64,000 nt of DNA from Singulisphaera acidiphila DSM 18658 (GTDB taxonomy: Bacteria > Planctomycetota > Planctomycetia > Isosphaerales > Isosphaeraceae). Position 1 is the stretch's first letter, and each line of letters starts with the position of its first letter. Location: contig NC_019892.1 of NCBI RefSeq assembly GCF_000242455.2, positions 3,162,001 to 3,226,000 of the forward strand, read 5' to 3'. The notes beneath the pieces were generated by a model, which was not told the DNA's origin, ran no database searches, and saw only the letters and a program-made list of their open reading frames with translations. Below, piece by piece: positions 48,517-58,145 of the stretch. Both the position numbers and the translations under genes were made by a program.

Positions 48517-49060
48517 GTCATCTTCTCCCGGGCAAGGATTCCCCAGAGTCCGTCGCCACCAAGTCGCGGCACGGACTCTCATCCCTTGCCAATGTTAAAC
48601 CGTCCCGGGGTCTCGATTTCCGATTCGAGCCAACTCGCACAGACGGCGGTTTCGGCATCGTATTACACAAGGTGACGAGGAACAAGGCGATCTTAAGGGT
48701 AGGGCAAGTACTTCCGATTGGCCGTAGCAACGAAGAAATGCCTGAGCTCGAGACGTTGAGCGTCGCAAAAGCGGGTGAAACAGGCCATCAGGCCTCGGCA
48801 TTCCACGGCCCGATTCGCGCTCCCTTCTCCCTTGAATGTGCTGGAATCGCGCGCACCGATCGACTACATCTATTGATGACCTCGGAGGGTAACCGCCTGG
48901 GACACCGTTTCGCCAACGCTAAGGTCCAGCAAGGCAGGCGAGACGTCCCAACGAACCCGAGCCTCGGAACCCCACAGATCCCCTTGCCCCTCGCCACCCA
49001 GTGCTCTCGTAAAAAGGCGTCAGGCGTTCTCACCGCCCGAACCCAAAGGCCTCACCGCGC
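48517..49060. other. Intergenic region, nothing recognised
   Basis: About 540 bases upstream of both cysK and the ABC-2-like gene. An open plus-strand frame from 48672 has no ribosome binding site and no familiar sequence. I see no RNA gene or strong promoter pair. Confidence 0.4.
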
Positions 49061-50830
49061 ATGTTCTCCAGCCCCATGTTTCATTACGAATACCAGGCCG
49101 CGACGCGGAAACGTCGGCCGTTCGTCTTTCGCACGGTCATTGCAGGCGTGCTCGGCCTCGTAACGGCGCTGATCGGCCTGTTTGTCTTCACGGCCCACTC
49201 GGGGCAGAGCGGTCCTGACGAGGTCCTCTTATTCGGCCGTTCCGTGTTCATCACCACCTTCGGCACTGAGCTGCTGTTTATGGCGTTTTTCGTCCCGGCC
49301 TTTGTAGCAGGCTCCATTGCCGAGGAGCGAGCAAGGGACACGCTCCCCCTACTCCTCCTTTCGCGATTGACACGAATCGAGATCGTTCTCACGAAAACGA
49401 CCGCCCGGTGGCTGCCGACATTGAGCCTGATTCTTACCGGGTTGCCTGTGCTGGCGGCGTCGGCCTGGGTGACGGGACTCGAAGTTCAACTGAGCCTCGC
49501 CCTGCTGGTCTTGCTCTCCAGTTCGGCCTTGATGGCAACACTGGCGATTCTGGCATCCACAGTCAGAGAGCCGGCGGCCTCCGCCCCCACCCAAGCGACG
49601 TTCTGGTGCCTTGGCTGGCTGATCTTACCGCCGATCCTCTCGATCATGCCGATCCGGACCACAAATCTCTGGGGCACTCTGCTGGCCGAGTTCAAGACGC
49701 TTTGCGCCCTGATCGCACCTTCGAGCCCGCTTTCGCTCGTCACCGATCCCTCTTGGTACCTCCGGCCTGGCTCCGTCAATCTTCAAGCGAGAGTCGCACT
49801 AATGATTGGCCTTCAGGCACTTTTTGGCCTGCTGGCGCTCGGTTTCACTGTGAGCCGACTCAAGGCACGCGAGACGAATCCCAACTGGATCGACCCAACC
49901 CAAGGCTATCGACCACCCTGCAATGACGATCCAATCTACTGGCGGGAGCATGAACTCCCGCTGCGTCAGGGCAGTGAGCCACTCATTGTCATCCGATTAC
50001 GCTACGTATTAATTATCATTAAAGCCATTCTCATCAATGTCTTAATACTTTTGGTGACACTACTCGCTCTGGCGATTCCGATCGGGCTTACGGTCGCGAC
50101 GATGTACTACGGAGTTGCCGCGTTCAAAGAGCTCAGGCAATACGGCATGGAGGGGCCGTTTGTCGATCGCACGCATTTTAATTTCCTGGTGCGAGCGGCA
50201 ACAGGCTTCATCGCCTTACTCCCTGCACTGATCCAGACATCCCTGGTCGGCACACGGATCAAGAGCGAACGGGACAAGAAGACGTGGGACACGCTCCTGA
50301 CGACACCGCTGGATGGCAGGGAAATCCTCTGGTCCAAAACACGGGTCGTTAAAGCGGCTCTTCGGCCGGTGTGGCCGCTCCTGGTCATCTGGGCACTTGG
50401 GCTCACCTGCGGCGTTGTGGTGCCGCTCGGGGTCTTGTTAGCAGCAGCCGACCTCTTTTTGGTCACATGGGCCTTACTTGCTCTGGCATTTTACTCGAGC
50501 ATCCGGCCCGGTCCAACCAACGTCGCATCGAGTCGATCCGTTATCATCGCCTTGATCTTACTCGTCGCCCACGTCGCGCTGCTCGGAGCAGCGCTCGCCT
50601 CACCCCCTGAGTTGGCGGTATTCGCCTCGTGGGATGTTCGGCTGCGATGGGGCCTTGTGCTGACCATCTGGACGATCCCGATCCTGACTGGCGCGTTCGC
50701 CTGGGTTTTGACCCGGCGAACCCTCGACCGGTTCGAGGAATGGGTGGGACGGCCCATCAGGACTGAGGCCGATCAACGTGAAGTCGAATCGCCTGGCCAT
50801 CCCGCCAGATTGGCCTCATCCAACACATAA
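49061..50830 (+). CDS. ABC-2-type transport permease-like membrane protein
   Basis: 589 residues with about 12 hydrophobic helices in two halves joined by a soluble loop (DPTQGYRPPCNDDPIYWREH). Segments such as VAGSIAEERARDTLPLLLLS and RIKSERDKKTWDTLLTTPLD are typical of ABC-2 permeases (ER-rich loops after a helix). No ABC ATPase gene is adjacent, so its partner must be elsewhere. It begins MFSSPMFHYEYQAATRKRRP. The substrate is unknown. Confidence 0.82.
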   Translation: MFSSPMFHYEYQAATRKRRPFVFRTVIAGVLGLVTALIGLFVFTAHSGQSGPDEVLLFGRSVFITTFGTELLFMAFFVPAFVAGSIAEERARDTLPLLLLSRLTRIEIVLTKTTARWLPTLSLILTGLPVLAASAWVTGLEVQLSLALLVLLSSSALMATLAILASTVREPAASAPTQATFWCLGWLILPPILSIMPIRTTNLWGTLLAEFKTLCALIAPSSPLSLVTDPSWYLRPGSVNLQARVALMIGLQALFGLLALGFTVSRLKARETNPNWIDPTQGYRPPCNDDPIYWREHELPLRQGSEPLIVIRLRYVLIIIKAILINVLILLVTLLALAIPIGLTVATMYYGVAAFKELRQYGMEGPFVDRTHFNFLVRAATGFIALLPALIQTSLVGTRIKSERDKKTWDTLLTTPLDGREILWSKTRVVKAALRPVWPLLVIWALGLTCGVVVPLGVLLAAADLFLVTWALLALAFYSSIRPGPTNVASSRSVIIALILLVAHVALLGAALASPPELAVFASWDVRLRWGLVLTIWTIPILTGAFAWVLTRRTLDRFEEWVGRPIRTEADQREVESPGHPARLASSNT

Positions 50831-51080
50831 GCATTCGACGACACAATCTTTCCATCTCGGCACTTCCCCCATTGCTTCGTCTCACGATTGGCTTGAGGCG
50901 CGCCCCGAAGTTTGCGGTCTGGTGCCCGGCACGATAGGCTTGAGAAGGAGGACTGCATAGGACACGTGTGGCGATCCCTAATCCTTGACTTGGTTGAGGA
51001 TCTCAGGTGGCCGGCCCGTTTCCAATCTTCGGTCTTTTTCGCAGCCCGGCCTCGTTTTCGTTGGAATGAGACGGCGAACG

Positions 51081-52346
51081 ATGGAATCCGAGACGTCCCG
51101 CTCGCGAATATTGATCATTGATGACAATCAACCAGATCGGTTGCTTTACCAGCGTGCGCTTCCAGGCTTCAAAGTCGAATTCGCCGATTCGGATGAGGCC
51201 AAATTTGCGAGGCTGGTACGCGAGCCGTTCGACTTGATCATCCTCGGCCTTCAACTGCCGGAGTTGAGCAGCGAGCGAATGCTCACTTGGATTCGCTCCG
51301 AGCTTTGTCTCGAACTACCCGTCGTGGTCGTGATCGATGGCGATTGCGAGAGCCTTGCCGTCGATTGGCTCGAACGCGGAGCGAACGACTATCTGACCAA
51401 GGACGAGTTGCCCACACGTCGCGTAGCCGCCACGGTCCGCGGGGTCCTCGAGAGAAACCGGCTCGACCACGCTCGTCGGGCGGCCGAACAAGAGCTTCGA
51501 CGCCAGCAGGAGGAGTATGACTTGGCCCTGCGGCAGCTCCGGGATGCGCAGACCCACCTCGTCCAGAGCGAGAAGATGGCCAGTCTCGGCCAACTCGTCG
51601 CAGGGATTGCTCACGAGATCAACAACCCGTTGGCGTATGTCTCCAACAACGTCGCCGTGCTCGACCGCGATGTCCATGGGATCGTCGCGCTCATGACGGA
51701 GTACCGGAACGCCCTCGGCGGCTCCGTTCCCGAAGCGATCCGACTGGCGGAAGCGAGGATCGACCTCGAGTACACCTTGGAGAATCTCGACCGGCTCATC
51801 GCAAGCACCAAGCAAGGACTTCAGCGGGTTCGCGAGATCGTGGTCGGGCTGCGCGACTTCTCCCGGATCGACGCGAACGACCGAAAGTTGATCAGCCCCA
51901 ACGATGCCATCCGGACAACGCTCGAGATGGTTCGTTATCAAATTCGCCACAAGGGAATCAACCTCGTGGTCGATCTGGGTGAACTCCCGCTGATTTCTTG
52001 CTTCGCGGGCAAGATCAACCAGGTCTTGCTCAACATCATCATGAATGCCATCCAGGCCGTCGACCCAGGCGCGACGATCACCGTGCGAAGCTGGTCGAGC
52101 CCCGAGAAGCAGGAGGTCTATCTTTCTCTCTCGGACAATGGCCCCGGGATCCCCGAGTCGATTCAAGACAAGATTTTCGACCCCTTCTTCACGACAAAAC
52201 CGCAAGGTCTGGGAACGGGCCTTGGACTCTGGATTACCGCCAATATCGTGAAAGAGCATCAAGGACGAATCGAACTGCAAACGGATCCGGCTCAGGGAAC
52301 CACCTTCACCTTGATTTTTCCGATCCGATGCGCTGACCTTCCGTAG
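51081..52346 (+). CDS. Hybrid sensor histidine kinase with an N-terminal degenerate receiver
   Basis: The ATG at 51081 (51066 is possible) gives 421 residues. Receiver domain first: the acidic pair ILIIDDNQPDRLLYQRAL and the Lys of YLTKDELPT are present, but the phospho-acceptor position reads FDLIILGLQLPELSS, with Gly where Asp is expected. A coiled coil (AEQELRRQQEEYDLALRQLR) follows, then HisKA with LVAGIAHEINNPLAYVSNN (phospho-His) and HATPase_c (NQVLLNIIMNAIQAV, DNGPGIP, GLGTGLGLWI). No membrane segment, so it is cytoplasmic. The receiver probably has a binding or signal-input role and not a phosphotransfer one. Confidence 0.9.
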   Translation: MESETSRSRILIIDDNQPDRLLYQRALPGFKVEFADSDEAKFARLVREPFDLIILGLQLPELSSERMLTWIRSELCLELPVVVVIDGDCESLAVDWLERGANDYLTKDELPTRRVAATVRGVLERNRLDHARRAAEQELRRQQEEYDLALRQLRDAQTHLVQSEKMASLGQLVAGIAHEINNPLAYVSNNVAVLDRDVHGIVALMTEYRNALGGSVPEAIRLAEARIDLEYTLENLDRLIASTKQGLQRVREIVVGLRDFSRIDANDRKLISPNDAIRTTLEMVRYQIRHKGINLVVDLGELPLISCFAGKINQVLLNIIMNAIQAVDPGATITVRSWSSPEKQEVYLSLSDNGPGIPESIQDKIFDPFFTTKPQGLGTGLGLWITANIVKEHQGRIELQTDPAQGTTFTLIFPIRCADLP

Positions 52347-52595
52347 CAGAGCCTCGCTCCGGCCGCCTTGGCCCACCGCTCGGCCCCGCGTAGAATGGGG
52401 TCTTCGACGCAACCTCGATCACGATTTCACGAGGACGCGGCCAATACCCGAGAAGCCCGTTTCCCCATTCAAAAGGGGACGAACAAAGGGGAGGGGAGGT
52501 GGAGTGGGCCTCATTCCACTCCACTCGCACCGACCTCATGCCCTCGGGGAGTCGCGCGTTCTCAAAGACACTCAAGCCGCTAGGGAGCAACCGCC

Positions 52596-53489
52596 ATGTC
52601 GCAAGGCGCCGAACCGACTTCGCAGCCGACCACACATCCGACGCAACATGGCCATCGACCGGCAGCCGCCACGCAGGTCCCGGCGACCTTGGTTCCTCAA
52701 GAGGGCTGGCATTTCCTCCATCTGTTCTACAAGGTGGATCGGGGTGCGCTGGCGGGTCTCTCGGCCGAGGCGAGGCGCGAGGGGGTCGAGGCTTTGAAGA
52801 AGGTGCTCGACCCGGCCGCTCCGGGCGCTCCCAACCAGTTGCAGTGCTTCGCGGTCCCAGGCCACAAGGCCGACTTCGGGGTCATGATCGCCGGGACGGA
52901 CCTGAAGGCCGTTCACGCGATCCAGATCGCGATCCAGGCTTCCCCCCTCGGGCCAGCACTGGTGCCCGCCTACTCGTTCTACTCGATTACCGAAGTCTCG
53001 GAGTACGTGCCGGATGCCGAAGCCTACGGCCGAATCCTCCGCGATCGCGAAGGGGTCGACCCCGAGAGCTCTGCGTACAAGACAAAGGTCGACGCCTACG
53101 CCGCGCGACTGGGGACGATGAACCAGCAGCGGCTCTATCCCGACTTCCCCGACTGGCCCTGCGTCTGCTTCTATCCGATGAGCAAGATGCGCCAGGGCGA
53201 TCAGAACTGGTATTTGCTCCCGTTCGAGGAACGCTCGGAATTGATGAGCCATCATGGCCGAAGCGGCATGAAATTCGCCGGGAGAGTGTCGCAGCTCATC
53301 ACGGCCTCCACGGGACTCGACGACTGGGAGTGGGGAGTGACGCTCTGGGCGAAGAACCCGTCGTACTTGAAGGAGATCGTTTACACGATGCGGTTCGACG
53401 TGAGCTCAGCCAAATACGCACTCTTCGGCGATTTCTATTTCGGATACATCCTGTCGGCGTCCGAACTCCTGGACACGCTCCGCCTGTGA
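52596..53489 (+). CDS. hemQ: Coproheme decarboxylase / HemQ (chlorite-dismutase family)
   Basis: 297 residues with a Pro/Thr-rich N-terminal tail (SQPTTHPTQHGHRPAAATQV), then the ferredoxin-like double domain (EGWHFLHLFYKVDRGAL; GLDDWEWGVTLWAKNPSYLK). The region LMSHHGRSGMKFAGRVSQLI carries the heme-contacting residues of the family. It makes protoheme from coproheme by the coproporphyrin-dependent route. No other heme genes are in the window. Confidence 0.88.
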   Translation: MSQGAEPTSQPTTHPTQHGHRPAAATQVPATLVPQEGWHFLHLFYKVDRGALAGLSAEARREGVEALKKVLDPAAPGAPNQLQCFAVPGHKADFGVMIAGTDLKAVHAIQIAIQASPLGPALVPAYSFYSITEVSEYVPDAEAYGRILRDREGVDPESSAYKTKVDAYAARLGTMNQQRLYPDFPDWPCVCFYPMSKMRQGDQNWYLLPFEERSELMSHHGRSGMKFAGRVSQLITASTGLDDWEWGVTLWAKNPSYLKEIVYTMRFDVSSAKYALFGDFYFGYILSASELLDTLRL

Positions 53490-53599
53490 GAGGACGATAA
53501 CGTTAGGTGAAGGAGCGATCGCGCGACCGCTCAAAGGATCATTCACGGTCCAGGCGGTCGTGCGTTCTCAGCAAGGAATGCTCCTTTAAGGAGGTCATT

Positions 53600-54040
53600 A
53601 TGTGGATCTGCCCGAAATGCAGCACCAGCGTGGAGCCATCGTTCGAGATCTGCTGGTCGTGCGGCACGACTGTCGACGGCGTGGAAGACCCCACGTTCGT
53701 CACGGCCGACAACGCGTCTCCGATCAAGGACCCGTCTGATAATTTGAGGAAATCTAAGGAATCGTCTGTTGAACCCGAGCTACCCGAGCCCCCACTCGAA
53801 CTCGTCGAGTGCTATCGGGCACGCGACTCGGCGGAGGCCAAATTCCTCATGGACCGCCTGGCTGAGATCGGGATCATGGCCCTCGCCAATGGAACGCACA
53901 TGGGAAACACGGAATACATGCTGCCCCTCTTTTCGCCTCGTATCGAAGTTCGTGCCGAGGACTATGCTCGGGCACGCGGCCTGGTCGACGAATTTGAGCT
54001 CCGAAAGAAGGCACGCCTCGCGGGCGTCGAAAACCTCTGA
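53600..54040 (+). CDS. Zinc-ribbon plus DUF2007-like protein, copy A
   Basis: The ATG at 53600 follows AAGGAGG. 146 residues: an N-terminal zinc ribbon (MWICPKCSTSVEPSFEICWS, with a CGTTV continuation), a short Ser/Pro linker, and a DUF2007-like domain (ARDSAEAKFLMDRLAEIGIM; IEVRAEDYARARGLVDEFEL). It is a paralogue of the next gene. The function is not known; such proteins may sense or bind partners. Confidence 0.82.
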   Translation: MWICPKCSTSVEPSFEICWSCGTTVDGVEDPTFVTADNASPIKDPSDNLRKSKESSVEPELPEPPLELVECYRARDSAEAKFLMDRLAEIGIMALANGTHMGNTEYMLPLFSPRIEVRAEDYARARGLVDEFELRKKARLAGVENL

Positions 54041-54105
54041 GCCTCCGCTCTTTTCCGAGCGTCCGGACGATCGATTCCACGGCAATGCGTTGAGGTAACC
54101 GCGAC

Positions 54106-54540
54106 ATGTGGACCTGTACGAAATGCGCGACGAAGGTTGATCCCTCGTTCGAGGTCTGCTGGTCCTGTGGGACCGGCCGTGATGGCGTTGAGGACCCAAC
54201 CTTCGTGTCCGCCGATTCGGCTCAGCCAGCCCTCTCCCCGCTCGACAGCGACATGCCGCCAGGCAACGATCCCATTCCCGAAGCCGCTCCTCCGCTCGAG
54301 AACTTGGTGGAAGCCTACTGGGCGAGCGACCTGATGCAAGCGACGTTCCTCGCCGACAAGTTGAGCGAGGAAGGGATGCCGGCCGTCGCCGACACCCACG
54401 ACATGCACGATGCGCTGGGTATCTTGCGCGACGCCCCTCGCGTTTGGGTTCGCGCGGTCGACCTCTCTCGCGCCAAAACCTGGCTCGAAGCCTATGACCT
54501 CCAGTATAAGACCGAGCATGGCGAACCCGATCGCCATTAA
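54106..54540 (+). CDS. Zinc-ribbon plus DUF2007-like protein, copy B
   Basis: 144 residues, 65 bases after copy A, with GAGGTAACC before the ATG. It has the same layout (MWTCTKCATKVDPSFEVCWS, CGTGRDGVEDPTFVSAD) and a DUF2007-like end (ASDLMQATFLADKLSEEGMP). The N-terminal 45 residues are close to copy A and the C-terminal part differs more, so the duplication is not recent. Confidence 0.82.
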   Translation: MWTCTKCATKVDPSFEVCWSCGTGRDGVEDPTFVSADSAQPALSPLDSDMPPGNDPIPEAAPPLENLVEAYWASDLMQATFLADKLSEEGMPAVADTHDMHDALGILRDAPRVWVRAVDLSRAKTWLEAYDLQYKTEHGEPDRH

Positions 54541-54618
54541 ACGATGATGCCCTCGGCAAGTTCGGTCACATCGCAAGGTTGAGCCGGCCCGGCCGTGCGA
54601 CTCAGAGCGGAGGTTTTG

Positions 54619-55200
54619 ATGGGGAACGACTTGGTCCTCGCAAGTACATCGGTGTACCGCCGAACGCTTCTGGCGCGGTTGGGACTGCCGTTTCGTTGCC
54701 TCGCCCCTCGAGTCGACGAGGAGGCGGCGAAGGCGGGGGATTGGGAACCTCAAGAGTTGGCCGAACATCTCGCCCTTGCCAAGGCCCGAAGTCTCTGCGA
54801 GGCCGAGCCGAACGCAACGTTGATCGGGAGCGATCAGCTCGTCAGTTTCGCAGGACGGATCTACGGTAAGCCGGGTACGACCGAGGGGGCGGTCGAACAG
54901 CTCTTGGCAATGGCAGGAAAATCGCACCAATTGATTACAGCACTCGCGGTGTGGACACAGGGACAAACCTATGTCCACACCGACATCACGACAATGCACA
55001 TGCGATCGTTGTCGCGTGTTGAGTTGGAACGCTATGTGGCGGCCGACCATCCTCTTGATTGTGCGGGGAGCTACAAACTAGAGGAGCGTGGAATCTCGCT
55101 CTTCGATCGGGTCGAGACGCAAGATTACACGTCGATCATGGGCCTGCCACTCATCGCTCTGACAAGCCTGTTGCGAACGCTGGGCTATCCGATCCCTTGA
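54619..55200 (+). CDS. Maf-like nucleotide pyrophosphatase (YceF-type)
   Basis: The ATG at 54619 follows GGAGG; 193 residues. Motifs: LVLASTSVYRRTLLARLGLP, the acidic SDQLVSFAGRIYGKPGTTEG and SYKLEERGISLFDRVETQDY. The SDQ form is like E. coli YceF (m7GTP pyrophosphatase). It probably hydrolyses modified nucleotides. It is convergent with the receiver gene. Confidence 0.9.
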   Translation: MGNDLVLASTSVYRRTLLARLGLPFRCLAPRVDEEAAKAGDWEPQELAEHLALAKARSLCEAEPNATLIGSDQLVSFAGRIYGKPGTTEGAVEQLLAMAGKSHQLITALAVWTQGQTYVHTDITTMHMRSLSRVELERYVAADHPLDCAGSYKLEERGISLFDRVETQDYTSIMGLPLIALTSLLRTLGYPIP

Positions 55201-55279
55201 CCGCCGATCGGAGGGGACGTCCCCTGTGGATCGACGGTGAATAACAAGCGTTCCCGAGATCCTCACCATCGCGGAAGGC

Positions 55280-55684
55280 TCAGCGATCGTCGTGGTCGTC
55301 CCCTTTGGCACGCGGGTCGAGGATCTTCTCGACCGACTTGACCAGCTTCTCCATCGCAAACGGCTTGCGAATGTAGTCGCGAACGCCCAGCATCTCGGCG
55401 TAGGCCCGGTGCCGGCTGCCTTCGTTCCCGGTGATCATGATGGTCGGGATCAGACCACCCGATCGCCCCTTGAGCTTCTCAAGAACGAGGAAGCCGCTCT
55501 TCTTGGGCATCATCATGTCGAGGACGATCAAGTCAGGACTTTCGCGCTCGGCGATCGTGAGTCCGGAATTGCCGTCCCTCGCGACCATGATCCGGTAGCC
55601 CTTGCTCTCAAGGACGGCGCGCATGGATTCGACGATTTCATTATCGTCGTCGACGAGAAGGATCACCTTCTGGGCTGACGGCAT
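55280..55684 (-). CDS. Stand-alone response-regulator receiver
   Basis: 134 residues covering only a receiver: ILLVDDDNEIVESMRAVLES, phospho-acceptor Asp in LIVLDMMMPKKSGFLVLEKL, Thr/Lys in TIMITGNEG and DYIRKPF. A charged tail (DPRAKGDDHDDR) ends it. It could take phosphate from an unlinked kinase. The hybrid kinase 3 kb away has a dead receiver, so an interaction is possible but unproved. Confidence 0.92.
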   Translation of the reverse strand: MPSAQKVILLVDDDNEIVESMRAVLESKGYRIMVARDGNSGLTIAERESPDLIVLDMMMPKKSGFLVLEKLKGRSGGLIPTIMITGNEGSRHRAYAEMLGVRDYIRKPFAMEKLVKSVEKILDPRAKGDDHDDR

Positions 55685-56057
55685 TACTGTGGCTCCAGCG
55701 CAATGATGCTCGCGAGATTACTCATTTTATCTTAAACTGCGGTTCCGGGCGGAGCAAGTCCGCCGGCACTTGGAACCATGACGGCCAAGGTGGTTCTGGA
55801 CCGGCCGAAGCGATCAGTCAGTTTGTTTCAGCAAACAAGCGTGACAAGCCAAAGACAGGCTTAAGACCAAGTCGTCCGACGCATTTTGCTTCACGGCGCC
55901 CAATGCTTCCGTCCATCCACCCTCTTTACCGAAGTCGCCCAGCATCGTCATAATGATTTTTTGAAATGGACCGGCTGGTATTGGCTAAAGCAATAGCCAA
56001 AGGTCCAACCTGTCGCACTCCATCCCCAGCCATTCTTTCGGAAAGGATCGTCAACCC
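55685..56057. other. Intergenic region with hairpins
   Basis: A nested inverted repeat at 55741-55777 (GGTTCC...GGAACC around GGCGGA-GCAAG-TCCGCC) and a smaller one (GTTTG...CAAAC) near 55820-55835. No gene-like frame. These may be leader or terminator structures of the divergent genes. Confidence 0.4.
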
Positions 56058-57131
56058 ATGAACCGTTGGAACGCCTGGCGATCAGTGCTTGGGCTGGCCA
56101 GCCTGTCTTTTGCCATCGTCGGTTGCGGGGGAAGCGATATTCCCGACCCCGATTCCGACTCCAATGCCGCCGCTGAACCAGCTTCTTCAGCTCCCGCTCC
56201 GGCACCGGCTCCGGCAGCTCCTGCTCCAGCGGCCCCCACTCCGGCCGTAGCGGCAACCGAGGCACCCGCCGAAGCAGCGCCCGCCGAAGCCCCAGCACCA
56301 GTCGCCACCCAGGCGCCCGAGCCCGCTGCCGCCGCGAGTGCAACTGAAGAAATGGCGGCAGCCGCCGCACCTGCGACTGCGGAGGCGGAAACCCCCGCGA
56401 CCACCGCCGATCCCAGTCGAGCGAAGAACGCGGCCGCAACCGCGGAGTTGCTCGCGCTGGGAAACAAGCCCTTGCCCACGGAAGAGCCGGCCCCGGCGAC
56501 AGCCGCGAACGGTTCCGCGGCCTCCGGCGACCCTGGAGACATGGCCAATCGCAGTAGCATGATGCCCGGCCCAATTCCGTCTTCAGGCCCTCCCGGCGCG
56601 GCTTCGGCTGCCATTCCTCCAGGCATGGCGGGAGATCCCGCCGCCAACGTGGGGGCGCCTGGTAGTGACATTCCGGGTTACCCTGGAGGAGCCGACGGGA
56701 CCGATCCAGGTGGTTCAACCGGGCACGCCAATTTCCGATCGCCAACCAGCGCCGTGGACGCATTTCTGAAAGCGCTCAAGGCGAAGAATGCGGAACGGCT
56801 GGCTGAGGCCACGGCCCGACGGGCCCCGACCGAGGCTTCGGGCCCGAAGAATCAGAAGCTCTTCGCTTCGATTCTGGAACAGAGTCTTACCGAGGATGAC
56901 CTGAACGACCTGGCCAACAAGCTGGAGGGGTATCAGGTCGTCGGTAACAACACGCCCAAAAGCACGGGGAAGTACGCACTGATCCTCGGCAAAGCCGGCA
57001 AGAACGGCGAGTCCTACCGGCGAACGATCACGACCCGGCATGAGAAAGACGGCTGGAAGGTCACCGACATCAGCGGTGTGGGCAAGGTCGAGAAACCCAT
57101 CGTCGGAGGCCGAATGCGAGGTCGTCGCTGA
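56058..57131 (+). CDS. Ala/Pro-rich lipoprotein
   Basis: 357 residues; the lipoprotein signal has its Cys in ASLSFAIVGCGG. Residues 30-200 are nearly all Ala, Pro and Glu, typical of disordered spacers in planctomycete surface proteins. The C-terminal 120 residues look folded (SAVDAFLKALKAKNAERLAE; SYRRTITTRHEKDGWKVTD), with a SnoaL/NTF2-like feel. A strong terminator follows. Function is unknown. Confidence 0.78.
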   Translation: MNRWNAWRSVLGLASLSFAIVGCGGSDIPDPDSDSNAAAEPASSAPAPAPAPAAPAPAAPTPAVAATEAPAEAAPAEAPAPVATQAPEPAAAASATEEMAAAAAPATAEAETPATTADPSRAKNAAATAELLALGNKPLPTEEPAPATAANGSAASGDPGDMANRSSMMPGPIPSSGPPGAASAAIPPGMAGDPAANVGAPGSDIPGYPGGADGTDPGGSTGHANFRSPTSAVDAFLKALKAKNAERLAEATARRAPTEASGPKNQKLFASILEQSLTEDDLNDLANKLEGYQVVGNNTPKSTGKYALILGKAGKNGESYRRTITTRHEKDGWKVTDISGVGKVEKPIVGGRMRGRR

Positions 57132-57230
57132 GGCTCGAGGGGACTTTCCCTTTCTTTCATTTTGTACCATTCTCCCGGCTTTGCGTCGCACTCTGTAAGT
57201 TTGACGGACCACACTTTGTAGTTTTTGCCG

Positions 57231-57269
57231 ACCTCCGGCCCAAAAAAATGGGCCGGAGGTTATTTTTTT
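57231..57269 (+). terminator. Rho-independent terminator
   Basis: ACCTCCGGCCC pairs with GGGCCGGAGGT around an A-rich loop, then TTATTTTTTT. Confidence 0.92.
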
Positions 57270-57427
57270 CTCAAGTTATCCTCTTGATTCGCCGCGAGAG
57301 TCGCCTTTTTGCGGTTTTCTCAAGGTTTGGCTTTGAACCTGCATTACCTCCTGATCGTTCAAATTTCTTCATCTTGCCGCAGCGACGGACATCACATCTC
57401 CAGACAGTGCCCAAGGAAGGAGCCTGT

Positions 57428-57757
57428 ATGGCCTTGTCCAGCCTTCGCCTCTGCGCGATGCTCGAACTCTCAGTGATCCTGTTCCAGGTTGTCGGAGTGA
57501 TTGCGCTCTGCGTCAGTCGACTCTTGCCCCCTTCGTCGATTCGCTGGGCGAATCGGGGGCGTGTGGGCTTTGTCGTGGCCATGATTGGTCTGGGCCTCGC
57601 CGGTGCTTTTTGTGGTCGACACGACTCCGACTTCGCCCTCTTCGCCGGCGGATCGATGACGATCCTGCTGATCGGAATGACCATGGGAAGCGGTCAGGTT
57701 GATACGACCGGACCGGCTCGAAGCCTGGTCTCTCCGGAGGCGAATCTCGCTCGCTGA
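57428..57757 (+). CDS. Small membrane protein, unknown
   Basis: The ATG at 57428 has AAGGAG six bases upstream. 109 residues with about three hydrophobic helices (LELSVILFQVVGVIALCVSR, GFVVAMIGLGLAGAFC, LFAGGSMTILLIGMTMG). No recognised family. A terminator follows. Confidence 0.7.
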   Translation: MALSSLRLCAMLELSVILFQVVGVIALCVSRLLPPSSIRWANRGRVGFVVAMIGLGLAGAFCGRHDSDFALFAGGSMTILLIGMTMGSGQVDTTGPARSLVSPEANLAR

Positions 57758-57804
57758 ACTTTTCGCAAACTCGTAAACTCAATCCCACTCATGTGTTCCT
57801 ATAA

Positions 57805-57832
57805 CGGGGCCTCTCGGCCCCGGTTTTTTTTT
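57805..57832 (+). terminator. Rho-independent terminator
   Basis: CGGGGCC-TCTC-GGCCCCG followed by GTTTTTTTTT; a short and strong hairpin 48 bases after the membrane protein stop. Confidence 0.92.
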
Positions 57833-58145
57833 GCCTCGCGATTTGACAGGCCCGAACCGCGCGACATAGTTTCGCGACGATTCGGAGTACGGCGGATGGA
57901 ATCGCGAAGGCATCTCCTGAATACACACCACTTCAGCTCGCCCCGTTCATCCTTTGCGATGATCGGCCCGCTTCCTGAATCAAGGGGATTTTCCGGCACA
58001 AAGCTGGGATCTCGTTGCCAAAGGAAAGGGCACTTCCGAGACGCAGTAGCGTCGGACCAATTCCCGACCCGAACCCGAACGACGTGACCCGCGCGTCGTG
58101 TGCTTTTGAGGTCGAGTCGGATACTGGCGGGAGAAGGACAAGCCC
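57833..58145. other. Intergenic region before the BON-domain gene
   Basis: About 310 bases. A long minus-strand frame crosses this stretch but is antisense to the BON gene, and I reject it. No strong promoter pair is seen. Confidence 0.4.
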
